DNA of 64,000 nt from Rebecca billardiae RCC1528. Lineage: Eukaryota; Haptophyta. Shown here one piece after another: positions 32,842 through 44,183 of this stretch; position 1 is the first letter of the stretch, and each line of letters opens with the position of its first letter. Below the pieces are notes generated by a model, which did no database searches, had not been told where the DNA came from, and saw nothing but the letters and a program-made list of their open reading frames with translations. The stretch is from positions 1,612,001-1,676,000 of the forward strand of contig OZ251228.1 in assembly GCA_965240325.2 (NCBI GenBank), in the 5' to 3' direction. Position numbers and translations under genes: made by a program.

Positions 32842-35325
32842 GTGGCGCTCGCGCCCTGGCCCCTGGATCGCGTTGGGACGCATCCGCGCCCGCCATGGCT
32901 TCCCTTGCGGCCGAGGACCCATGCCGCGACTGGTCAGAAGTCCCCATCAGGCCATCACGCACGGCCCTTATTGCATCACGGCTTCGCGGGGGACCCCCGT
33001 GTAGTGCGGGAGACTACGCGCCCTTATTTGCCGCGCGCTCCCGTCGGGGCTACGCCGCCGGGCGCCGCGCGCGCCAGCCGGTGCGCAGAGCACAAGCTCG
33101 CCGGCATGGTCCGCGAGTGTGACCACGCAGGCTGCACCAAGGCGCCTTCATTCGGCATGCCGGGCGAGACGCGCGGCAGCCGGTGCGGTGCGCACAGGCT
33201 GGCCGGCATGGTCAACGTGGTGAACCGCAAGTGTGATCACGCGGGCTGCACCACGGAGCCTTCATTCGGCATGCCGGGCGAGACGCGCGCGCGCGCCAGC
33301 CGGTGCGCCACGCACAAGCTGACCGGCATGGTCAACGTGGTGGGCCGCACGTGCGATCACGTTGGCTGCACCAAGCGGCCTTCATTCAACATACCGGGCG
33401 AGACGCGCGCCAGCCGGTGCGCAGCGCACAAGCTGGCCGGCATGGTCGACGTGGTGAACCGCAGGTGCGCTGAGGCTGGCTGCACAAAGAAGCCTGTATT
33501 TGGCATGGCAGGCGGTGAGCGGCCCAGCCGATGCGCAGCGCACATGCTGGCCGGCATGGTCAGCATCTCGACACCCAAGTGTGATCACGCGGGCTGCACC
33601 GAGGGGCCTGTGTACCGCATGCCGGGCGACGCGCGCGCCAGCCGGTGCGCAGAGCACAAGCTGGCCGGCATGGTCCACGTGGTGAGCCGCAAGTGCAGTG
33701 TGGCCGGCTGCAAAAAGTGGCCTTCGTTCGGCATGCAAGGCGACTCGCGCGCCAGCCGGTGCGTTGCGCACAAGCTGGATGGCATGGTCAGCATCTCGAC
33801 ACCCAAGTGTGATCACGCGGGCTGCACCGAGGGGGCTTTGTTCGGCGTGCAGGGCGACGCGCGCGCCAGCCGGTGCGCTACGCACAAGCTGGATGGCATG
33901 GTGAATGTGTCGACCCTGGCAGCGTGTGATCACGCCGGCTGCACCAAGGCGCCTTCACTCGGCATGCCGGGCGCCGCGCGCGCCAGCCGGTGCGCAGAGC
34001 ACAAGCTGGCCGGCATGGTCCACGTGGTGAGCCGCAAGTGCAGTGTGGCCGGCTGCAAAAAGTGGCCTTCGTTCGGCATGCAAGGCGACTCGCGCGCCAG
34101 CCGGTGCGTTGCGCACAAGCTGGATGGCATGGTGGTAGCGGCGTGGCTCAAGTGTGATCACCCGGGCTGCACCGAGGGGCCTTTGTACCGCATGCCGGGC
34201 GACGCGCGCGCCAGCCGGTGCGCAGAGCACAAGCTGGCCGGCATGGTCCGCAAGTGTGATCACGCAGGCTGCACCAAGTGGCCTTCATTCGGCATGCCGG
34301 GCGACGCGCGCCCCAGCCGGTGCGCAGAGCACAAGCTGGCCGGCATGGTCGACTTGGTGCACCCCAAGTGCGATCACGCGGGCTGCACCAAGGGGCCTGT
34401 GTACGGCTTGGCGGGCGACGCGCCCGCCAGCCGGTGCGCAGAGCACAAGCTGGCCGGCATGGTCTGCAAGTGTGATCACGCAGGCTGCACCAAGGGGCCT
34501 TTGTACGGTATGGGGCCTTTGTACGGCATGTCGGGCGATGCGCGCGCCAGCCGGTGCGCAGAGCACAAGCTGGCCGGCATGGTCTGCAAGTGTGATCGCG
34601 CGGGCTGCACCAAGGGGCCTTTGTACGGCTTGCCGGGCGACAGGCGCGCCAGCCGGTGCGCAGAGCACAAGCTGGCCGGCATGGTTTGTTGGCTCACCGT
34701 CCCCAAGCGCAGGCTGGAGCATGGCACCGGCGACCAGGGCACGCGTGCCGCGAAGCGACTGCACGGTGACGCCAGCTGCGTTGCCGCTGTTCCGTACGCC
34801 GCCCCGCAGCTGCCCCAACCGCCGCCACTGGTTGCAGCCAGCATCGTCCCCTGGCGCTCGCCAGTTGGCACGATCCATCCGGTTGGCGACGGGGCGGTCA
34901 ATGGTGGTGCCTGGGCCCTGGACGAGCGGCATGGGTGTGGTAATGCAGGCGACGCAACCCGGGCTGCCCCTGGCTGGGCTGGCATCGACGACCAGGGACT
35001 ACCAGCAAGCACCAACACCACCGCTGCGCCAGCACTACCATCATCATCCATGGCGGCGGGAGCACGACGGCAGCAAGCACTGGGTGACACGATTGGGATG
35101 CCCGACACGATCTGCCCCGTGCCGGCCGCGCTCGTGGTGACGGGCGCGGGGTGGTGCGGAGCGACGGTGGGAACGAGAGGCGAGGCGAGAGCAGCGTCGT
35201 CGGCAGTCGTCGAGGTGTGCTCAGGAGCAGGAGCAGAGGCAGCGGCGGACACCGGGGTTAGGTGGTTAGGCAAGGTCCGCCGAGGACGATGGCTAGTGGT
35301 CGAGGGTCGTGAGACACGAAGCTAG
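32842..35325 (+). CDS. EsV-1-7 cysteine-repeat protein
   Basis: 827-residue protein built from 14 full repeats of about 38 residues with the pattern C-x4-C-x16-C-x2-H-x12, for example CDHAGCTKAPSFGMPGETR followed by SRCGAHRLAGMV. This matches the EsV-1-7 motif of the brown-algal developmental regulator IMMEDIATE UPRIGHT and of the Ectocarpus virus gene that named it. Histidine and cysteine spacing suggests metal binding, unproven. Repeats run from about residue 92 to 620. A half repeat (SRCAEHKLAGMV) precedes the first full one, so the true N-terminus may differ from ATG 32842. Repeat 2 carries a two-residue insertion, repeat 13 a duplicated GPLYGM, and repeats 10, 12 and 13 a short spacer. 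Repeats 6 and 9 are near-identical variants (CSVAGCKKWPSFGM), pointing to block duplication. The C-terminal 200 residues are low-complexity. Confidence 0.85.
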   Translation: MALAPWPLDRVGTHPRPPWLPLRPRTHAATGQKSPSGHHARPLLHHGFAGDPRVVRETTRPYLPRAPVGATPPGAARASRCAEHKLAGMVRECDHAGCTKAPSFGMPGETRGSRCGAHRLAGMVNVVNRKCDHAGCTTEPSFGMPGETRARASRCATHKLTGMVNVVGRTCDHVGCTKRPSFNIPGETRASRCAAHKLAGMVDVVNRRCAEAGCTKKPVFGMAGGERPSRCAAHMLAGMVSISTPKCDHAGCTEGPVYRMPGDARASRCAEHKLAGMVHVVSRKCSVAGCKKWPSFGMQGDSRASRCVAHKLDGMVSISTPKCDHAGCTEGALFGVQGDARASRCATHKLDGMVNVSTLAACDHAGCTKAPSLGMPGAARASRCAEHKLAGMVHVVSRKCSVAGCKKWPSFGMQGDSRASRCVAHKLDGMVVAAWLKCDHPGCTEGPLYRMPGDARASRCAEHKLAGMVRKCDHAGCTKWPSFGMPGDARPSRCAEHKLAGMVDLVHPKCDHAGCTKGPVYGLAGDAPASRCAEHKLAGMVCKCDHAGCTKGPLYGMGPLYGMSGDARASRCAEHKLAGMVCKCDRAGCTKGPLYGLPGDRRASRCAEHKLAGMVCWLTVPKRRLEHGTGDQGTRAAKRLHGDASCVAAVPYAAPQLPQPPPLVAASIVPWRSPVGTIHPVGDGAVNGGAWALDERHGCGNAGDATRAAPGWAGIDDQGLPASTNTTAAPALPSSSMAAGARRQQALGDTIGMPDTICPVPAALVVTGAGWCGATVGTRGEARAASSAVVEVCSGAGAEAAADTGVRWLGKVRRGRWLVVEGRETRS
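33112..34690 (+). repeat. Tandem ~114-bp coding repeats
   Basis: DNA counterpart of the 14 EsV-1-7 units: period about 102-120 bp, strongly conserved (for example GCCAGCCGGTGCGCAGAGCA recurs almost unchanged). A two-unit block (about 33612-33814) recurs at about 33969-34130, suggesting recent unequal exchange. Confidence 0.85.
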
Positions 35326-35403
35326 CGAGTCAAGACGAGTCGGACAGACGTGTCACGTGAGACGTCAGACGAGAGTCGCCCCGCATAACCTTGAACTGAC
35401 CCG

Positions 35404-35434
35404 GCCGCTGGCGCTATGGCATAGCGCCAGCGGC
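35404..35434. repeat. Perfect 15-bp-arm hairpin
   Basis: 35404-35418 (GCCGCTGGCGCTATG) is the exact reverse complement of 35420-35434, with a single-base loop. It lies about 80 bp past the EsV-1-7 stop codon. Function unknown. Confidence 0.7.
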
Positions 35435-36705
35435 AGGCCGGGTGATCCGTCTGCTAATGCCTATATGTCGAGCCTATGATCGGCTACGCCGATCTTCGGG
35501 TAGTAAACAACAAAGTTGATGATGAGGGCGTGACACGGCCCTCTGAGTTGTCGCCGTTCTGACACAATCAGTATTACTGTAATTATTCCAGTCGTACTCG
35601 TAGACGTACAGGTATTTCAGTCTTCACCTACTAATCACCGTTCGTCACGAATCGCGCAGCCCACCACGTCCACGAGTCACGTAGTTGTGAGCCGAGCAGC
35701 CGGCTTGTGTGACTTGCCTCGCAAGCAGCAACTGCCTGCTCGCACTACTGCCTGAGCTAGTAGTAGATCATGGAATACTGTCGTACTGTGTATTATATAT
35801 ATATATATTGGCCCGCGGTGCAGGGCGGAGCGCGCAGCGTGGAGCCCGCACCAGCGGGCCCGAACCACGTTTCAAAAAGATCTTTGATCAAGAAAAAAGG
35901 GACGGGGGGCGGCGGAAAAAAAGGGACGGGGGCGATTTTTAGGGCTGGCGGAGACCGAGTTTCGAGTTTTTGAGATCGCATTGAGAGGTCTATCAGGCCA
36001 AAAAAAAGCGCGCCCAGCTGATTCCCTTAAGTAAAGTGCGATCTGGACGTCAGCTGGACGTGACATTAGTGTAACGGTTCGTTACGAGCGAATCGTACTC
36101 GTCTTCCCGGATCGCGTGACGTCCGGACTGGGCCACATCCGGATCGTCGGAGGTGACGTGCCCCGGCACGATGGGCGATGGCGGATATGCGGGACGGCGC
36201 CTGCACGTGCCTCCGGACCCGCCTCCCGCTTGCTGCTCACGCAGTCAGCTGCGACCGTGGCGCATGATCGCAGAAGCAGTGCCGGCAGTACGGCCTGCAT
36301 CAGCTAGTGCCGCGCCGTCGTGGCGCGCGCGGTACGGTTGCGCGTTTGCAGCGCTCGCCACTCGCCCTCGGCGACGGCACGCGCGTGCGGCTCAGGTGTG
36401 TCAAATGCGGTCTCGTCGGCGCGCTTTCGCCTGCCACCTCGTGCACCCGTGCCGCCAGTTTCATCGTCTTCATGAGGACTGCTGCTGCTGTCGCCATCCG
36501 CTCTCCATCACCCCGAGTCGCCGGTCGCGCGGCGCGCGCGGTAGGCACTACTGCCACTAGGCAGGGCGTACGGTCACTCACCCGTGCAACGGGTCAAGTG
36601 GCCAGAGTACGTCTGGTCGTTGGCTGGCACGGGCCGCAGCGCTAAAGCACCCTGCTGTCACACCCGACTCCTTCAGTACTCCGAGCTCCGCGGCACGACT
36701 CACTC

Positions 36706-36833
36706 GGCACGATCGCGGACGGGTCGGATCCGAGCTGATCAGCCAGAGTTGGACACAGTTTGGCAGCTACTAGTAGTAATTCCGATGCCGATGGCACGAT
36801 CGCGGACGGGTCGGATCCGAGCTGATCAGCCAG
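36706..36833 (+). repeat. 41-bp direct repeat with 87-bp period
   Basis: 36706-36746 and 36793-36833 are identical over 41 bases (GGCACGATCGCGGACGGGTC and onward), with similar flanks. It is a tandem duplication in non-coding sequence. Confidence 0.8.
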
Positions 36834-37142
36834 TTGGACATTTGGCAGCTAGTTGTCAGACGGACGTCCGATTTGACGACCGGTGCCGGGTGCGGTCTCA
36901 GGTCCGCTGCTGTGATTGTGTGAAGTGTGAATGAGTCTCGCGGTCGCGCAGGCAGGGCGACGGTCGGACTAATATAGCTTCAGTCATCTCAGAACCGACT
37001 TCAACTGGCGAACTGCCACTACGGCGGAGAGCCGCGATTGCACGGCCACCGCGGGCCCCCAACTGCGTTGATTCTATGCAGAAAAGGACCGCGGAACGCG
37101 GTCATATATTATATATATTTAATATATACGAATAGCAGAGTT

Positions 37143-37163
37143 AGAGAGAGAGAGAGAGAGAGA
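37143..37163 (+). repeat. (GA)n microsatellite
   Basis: About ten GA units in tandem, just right of a TA-rich stretch. Confidence 0.85.
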
Positions 37164-37554
37164 TGCTACTAGTACCGTACTACTGAAACGAACCGTTGCG
37201 ACGAGCGATTATGTTTTCCGGCGCTTATGATGACGACGAGATTGCCGCTTAACCGATGGCGATGGCAGCGACGCCCCGGGCCACACTTTGACTTTGCCGG
37301 GCAGCCTGCGGGCTGCGGCCGGTCTCGCCCACGGCGGCAGTTGGAGCAGTCATTGGTGGCCCATCAGACTGGGCAAGCTCAGCCCGCACGCAGCTGAGCT
37401 CGCGAGCAAATCGGCGCTCAGGCTCGAGGATCCTCCCCGTCCCTGCGGCCGGTTCGGCGCTGGCCGGTCGAAAGCTGAGCACTTGGAGCCGCCAGTCCGT
37501 GAGCTGGCGATTCGGCAGCGCTCTGTGCTCGGTGCTGCCGGCCCAAGCGCAGGC

Positions 37555-38775
37555 TCACTGCGGCGGCGCCTTGCGAGGGTCCGGGTACGTCATTCTGCGC
37601 GCACGCGCGCCACGCGTGGGGCAGGCGCCGCGCGCGCGAGGCCACGCGGTCAGAGCCCGCGCGCCGCGCTTCGCAGGCGCAGCGGCCGAAACACGCGCCG
37701 GCCGGCCGCGCACGCGCCGCGGCGCGCTGCGCGCGCTCTCACCTCGTCTGGAACTCGTTGGTGACGGCGTTGTACGTGAGCAGGAAGGCCACCTCGCCGA
37801 AGCCGAGGAGGTACTTGAGCACGTTCTGCGCCATCAGCCCGGCGATGATCGAGTCCGTGGTGGCGAGCGAGGCGGCGCACACGCCAGGCCGCTTTTCAAA
37901 CGCCTGCTTGATCGGCGCCGCCTCGAGCCCGCCCGTGCGCCCGGGGATGATGAGCTGCACGGAGCCGGACATCGCGTCGTCCGCGCACACGCCGTCCATG
38001 AAGGGCAGCTGCAGCTCCTCGCCCACCGCCTCGAGCGCTTGCCGCGCCGCCATGTTGTCCACGCACCCCAGCAGCAGGTTGACCGGGGAGTTCCGGTCGA
38101 TCCCGCCGGTCGCCAGGCTCTCGGCCAGCTTGGCGCGGTTCTCGTCGAGCGAGATGTCCATGTTGTGCACCTGCGGCGGGGGCGGAAGAGGGCGAGCCCG
38201 GCCGAAGCCGCGCGTGAGGACGCGCCGCCGGCACGCGCAGCGGGTGCGATGCGCCGCGCTGGCCATGCCGCAGGTGCGCGAGCGCGTGCGCGTGCTGCCG
38301 GCCGCTGCCGGCCGCACCTCGAAGATCGTGTCAGGGCACAGCTCCGAGCAGTAGTGGCGCACAGCCATGGTCTTGTTCCACCCGGCCTGCTCGGGGCGGA
38401 AGAACATCTTGTTCATGTTCGCCAGCTCGATCGTGTCGTGGTCGAAGATGATCACCTTGCCCACGCCGCAGCGCGTGAGCATCTCACACACGGCGACGCC
38501 CACGCCGCCAACGCCGACGATCGCGACCGAGAAGTCGCGGATGCGCTCGTAGTTCTTGACGACGCCCATCGTCTTGAGGGCCATGAGCCTCGAGTACGGC
38601 TGCGCGATCGGTCGGCGCGCGCCGGGGGGATCGGGGCGTGAGGAGCCCGCGCGGCCGCACCAGCGGCGGCGGCGGCGCCACGCGGTGCGCGCACGTTCGT
38701 GTCGACCACCTCGGCGCTCATCGTCTCCATCTTCTGCCGGCGCACGCGGCGGGGGCCGGTGGTCGACGAGTACAT
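37555..38775 (-). CDS. UBA5: UFM1-activating E1 enzyme UBA5 (zinc-less)
   Basis: Activates the ubiquitin-like protein UFM1 with ATP and passes it to UFC1. Exons 38775-38695, 38599-38318, 38170-37743 and 37594-37555 join in phase to 276 residues. Hallmarks: SAEVVDTN/PYSRLMALKTMG, the nucleotide loop VGVGGVGVAVCEMLTRCGVG, ELANMNKMFFRPEQAG, LGCVDNMAARQALE, and the catalytic-cysteine segment GVCAASLATT. Two family features are missing. The CxxC after QLIIPG is replaced by GRTGGLEAAPI, and the second Cys pair near the end is absent (RMTYPDPRKAPPQ then stop). Both zinc-ligand pairs are therefore gone together. The usual C-terminal UFM1/UFC1-binding tail is also not seen. The N-terminal coiled segment continues in frame upstream without ATG as far as about 38877, so a further 5' exon is likely. 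The last, 40-nt exon is a tentative call. Confidence 0.88.
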
Positions 38776-40085
38776 TCGGACCACCTCCTGAATCTCCTTC
38801 ACCTGATTCTGGATCCGCCCGACCTGCTGTCGCAGGTCGGAGGTCGTGACCTGCTCGAGCACGGGCCGACAGCGCACGCACGCCGGCGGACGAGCGCGTC
38901 ACGTGGCGCGCAGCCGGCGACGCTGGCGGGGCCCCGGCAGGCGGTGGGAGACGCGTCCATGGAGCTGCGCGCGCACCTTGATGTCATGCGCCGGCCCGAC
39001 GGCCCCACCCGACTCCATCGCGTCGCCTTGGGCTCGCTACCCGCCGCAAGCGCGCTCACACGGGCGCACTGGTCGTTTGGGCAGAGCTGCCCTTTTTGAG
39101 TGCTGCTCTGGTGAGCAGTGGCTCCGCTGCGCATCGATGGCGTCGCTAAAGCACCGGACTGGACAGGAGCACCGGACTATACCGTCGGTGAGACGGTGAC
39201 TATGGGGGTACCGAGGGTTGCCACTGGCTCTGACTAGTGACTATTGACTACCACAGCTAGGGTGCTCACTAGTGACTCTGACGACCACCTGAGGGTGCTG
39301 ACTCTGGTTAGTACCACCGATGATGCAGCTAGTAGCTACTCTCTCTCTCTCCTATTAATGAGTGCACAGCGGTGGCACCGCAACGAGTCGGAGTCCTGAG
39401 GCCAGTCGGCTGCGGACGGCCGATTGAAGAGTGAAGTCTGACGACCGTGTCGTCGACTGTGTGCCAATCCCTGGGCGTACGCCGGTACGGTCATTACAAG
39501 TGTCATCCGACATCCGGTCGGCGTCCGGACTGACCCTGGGGACTCACTCACTCAGGAGGCACGGCGGAGCCTGCCAGCGGCCTCCGGGTGCCACTCTTAG
39601 ACACTGCGGTCTGACTAGCTACTCTGCTAAGTCAGAGTGTCACTGGGCAGCAGTATTTCAGCACCGGGCAGCGAGGGGGGCGGGGCGGGGGCTGCCGCCA
39701 GCCGATGACTCCAGGGTGCTGCGCACGATGCAAGTCATTACTAAGTCAAAATGCGCCAGCGCACAGCGTTGCCAGCAGTCAGCTGCCCCGAGTCCGCGAT
39801 GATATCATGATACGTGTCAGAATAATAATGATATAATGACGAGCATGACTTGCCAGTCAACTGCCGTGTGGGGTGTCGCGGCGGGCGGCCAGAGTCGGTC
39901 GTCCGGGAGCGGACTGCCCGAGCCGTACTACGACTGTACGTCCTGTGAGCCGTCCGACTATACGGTAATTAACTGAGAACTCTTACTACAGTAGTCGTAG
40001 AGTGTACTGTGTAGTTAGTGCGCGCTGTCTTAGCAGTGGCGCGCCAGCCAGTCAAATTGTATTAGCAGCTCATCAATCATCAGCG

Positions 40086-42063
<1,978 letters not shown>

Positions 42064-42106
<43 letters not shown>
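42064..42106 (+). repeat. (TA)n microsatellite
   Basis: About twenty TA units at the right edge of the TIR element, possibly expanded from the TA insertion site. Confidence 0.85.
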
Positions 42107-42109
<3 letters not shown>

Positions 42110-42288
42110 GGCACACAGACGACGCTCAGAGACGCAAGCCGGTTCTTACTGGCTACGAGTATATTGGTAGCCAGAGACCAAGACCACGACGAGCCCGACG
42201 CGCGGATTCGACCGTGCACGACCGGCGCCACACTCATCGTCAGACCAGAGACTGAGAGAGTGCTGCCAACGAGTACGCAAGTGACTGC

Positions 42289-44183
42289 TCATGCAGCCGC
42301 ACCGTCGCTGGCACCGCAGCCAGCCTGGGCTCTCAGGAACGGCACGAGATGTTCACTGGCGAGCCAGGTGAGGGCACATAGCAGAACGGCGGAGCGCACA
42401 TGGGGCAGCGGCTTGTACGGCTTTTGCCACAGCCAGTTCAGCCACGTGGGCTCAAACGCAAAGCAGAGCGCACGCCTCACCGGTGCGGTGGTCAGGAGGT
42501 AGGCGGCACTCACGCTCAGCCCTGCGATCAGCACCAGCATGAGCGGCGATGCGCATGCACGCACGCCTAGCGCATTGAACAGGCGCCGGACGTAGGGAAG
42601 GAAGCACAGCTCTTGCATCAGGTACGCATACAGCACGTGGCGCCCACTGCGGGAGAAGGCAGTGGGCCGGTTGGGCATGAGCAGCACGAACGAGCCCCCG
42701 ACCAGCAGCGCGAGCAGGTGGTACGCGGCACGCGAGGTCCACCAGTAGTAATACCGCAGCTGGCACGCCTGGCGCAGGGCCACTGCCTCGCCCCCCACCT
42801 GATGGTGAGCGCAGATCTCGTTGAGTGCCTCCGCGGAGAAGTAGCTGCGGTGGGACATGCGCTTCGACCACGTGACCAGGCTCACTGCGGTGAAGTGGCC
42901 GCCGTGCGTCGGAGCATCGCACTCGTCGGGCAAGCCGTACGCCAGCCACACGCAGATGCAAATCCAGAGGCAGTGCAGCGCGGCTGCAGCACCCCGGATC
43001 TGCGGGCGGACTTGCGTGAACGCCGAGTACGGTGTGATGTGCCCAAGGATGAATGCAGGGAGCATGCCGATGACTGTATCCCCGTGCCACGAGCCAAGGC
43101 GGGGGATCATCCAGTACCCGCCATACCACGAGATGAAGCACGCGAGGCCGAGGAGCACGCGCCGGTCGGGCACCGTTCGTAGGAACGGCAGCAGCATCTT
43201 CCACGTCATCCAGCACTCGAGATACCTGCGCGCGTCGGTGGGGGAGCGCGCCGGAGGTCAGTGCAGGGGCTGCTGAGCAACACTGGCGCGCTGCCATAGG
43301 GCAGACAGGGTGCCGCACGCGCCACGCGACGACTGGCTTGCTGAGCGACCAGTTGGGCAGCTGCACGGCCGCATCGGATGCGTCCGCGCTCGTGCCGCAC
43401 GCACCACGCGACGACTGGCTTGCTGTGCGACCAGTTGGGCAGCTGCACGGCCGCATCGGATGCGTCCGCGCTCGTGAACGCGGCGTATGCCCAGCGCATA
43501 TTGAGGTTCCAAATCGTGTTGAGCACTACGTAGGTTGCCATGGTGGTGGACATCACGCGCTGCGCGCGCTCTGGCGTGAGCTCGCCCTTGGAGACGACCC
43601 CGCTCAGGAAAGCAAACGTGATCATGGCAAACGAGTTGACCCAAGCCGCGTACGCAGCTTGCCACCCAGTCTTCGTCATGCCCGACACCCACTGGAGTGC
43701 GTGGTGGCAGAAGATGGCTGCGTTGAGAAAGAACTTGGCATGATTGATGGTGTGCAACTCGACTTGTGGCTCGGTGGATGGCGTTGGGCCCGTTGAGTCG
43801 GCAGCGTGTGCATCACCATGCGGCTTGACACAGGCCAAGGGCGGGCTCTCTGCGTCCGACCGTGCCGCCCCTTCGGGTAGAATGCACTCTGCTTCTTTTG
43901 TCCGCGCCCGGACGGCGTTGACGACTCGGCATGCGACCAAGACAAGCGCGAGGGCGAGAATAAGCACTGCAGACTGTTCGGGCGTGATGAAGTAGTACTC
44001 GTCTGGCAGCACGTCAGCGAAGACAGGAGCACGGTGCGCGCAGCGGCAATGCGAGCTCGCCGGCACGGCACAGAACCCCATCCTGTCCGCGTTCGCGCCG
44101 ATTCTACCTATACCCCGGAACGCCGCAGAAAAGGGCGGGAACCGGACACGTCGGTGGTCGGCCGTCCGGCGATGGCGGTACAC
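42289..44183 (-). CDS. Acyltransferase-3 (NolL-like) membrane protein
   Basis: Predicted multipass O-acyltransferase that acetylates sugars or similar acceptors. Two exons (44183-43405, 43225-42289) give 571 residues from the outer Met; the Met at 44081 is an alternative start. After a first membrane segment (QSAVLILALALVLVACRVV) comes the family core: INHAKFFLNAAIFCHHALQW with the conserved K and H region, then SFAMITFAFLSGVVSKGEL, corresponding to the F-FLSG motif. Across the splice site WYLECWMTWKMLLPFL follows, then GYWMIPRLGSW and several further helices, ending with VLLCALTWLASEHLVPF. Exon 1 ends within an 82-bp tandem duplication that copies the donor region. The chosen donor (TG/GTGCGT at 43404) and another inside the same copy (AACTG/GTCGCA) both rebuild a Trp codon, so the last 10-15 residues of exon 1 are uncertain. 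Confidence 0.75.
43311..43474. repeat. 82-bp tandem duplication over a splice donor
   Basis: 43311-43392 and 43393-43474 are near-identical (a few substitutions). On the minus strand the first-read copy carries a GT donor at 43404. The matching position of the second copy (43322) reads GC. Confidence 0.85.

Larger units (their letters stand above)
35326..37554. other. Intergenic, repeat-rich
   Basis: No supported gene. It contains a 31-bp hairpin (35404-35434), a TA run near 35795, a purine-rich stretch with two A7GGGACGGGGG-type units (about 35885-35935), a 41-bp direct repeat (36706 and 36793), TA-rich sequence around 37105-37130, and a GA microsatellite (37143-37163). GC is clearly lower than in the genes. 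Confidence 0.5.

Noticed and set aside
33112-34690. Regularly spaced repeats resembling a CRISPR array
   Set aside because: The period matches a coding EsV-1-7 unit of about 38 codons, spacers are not unique, and the genome is eukaryotic.
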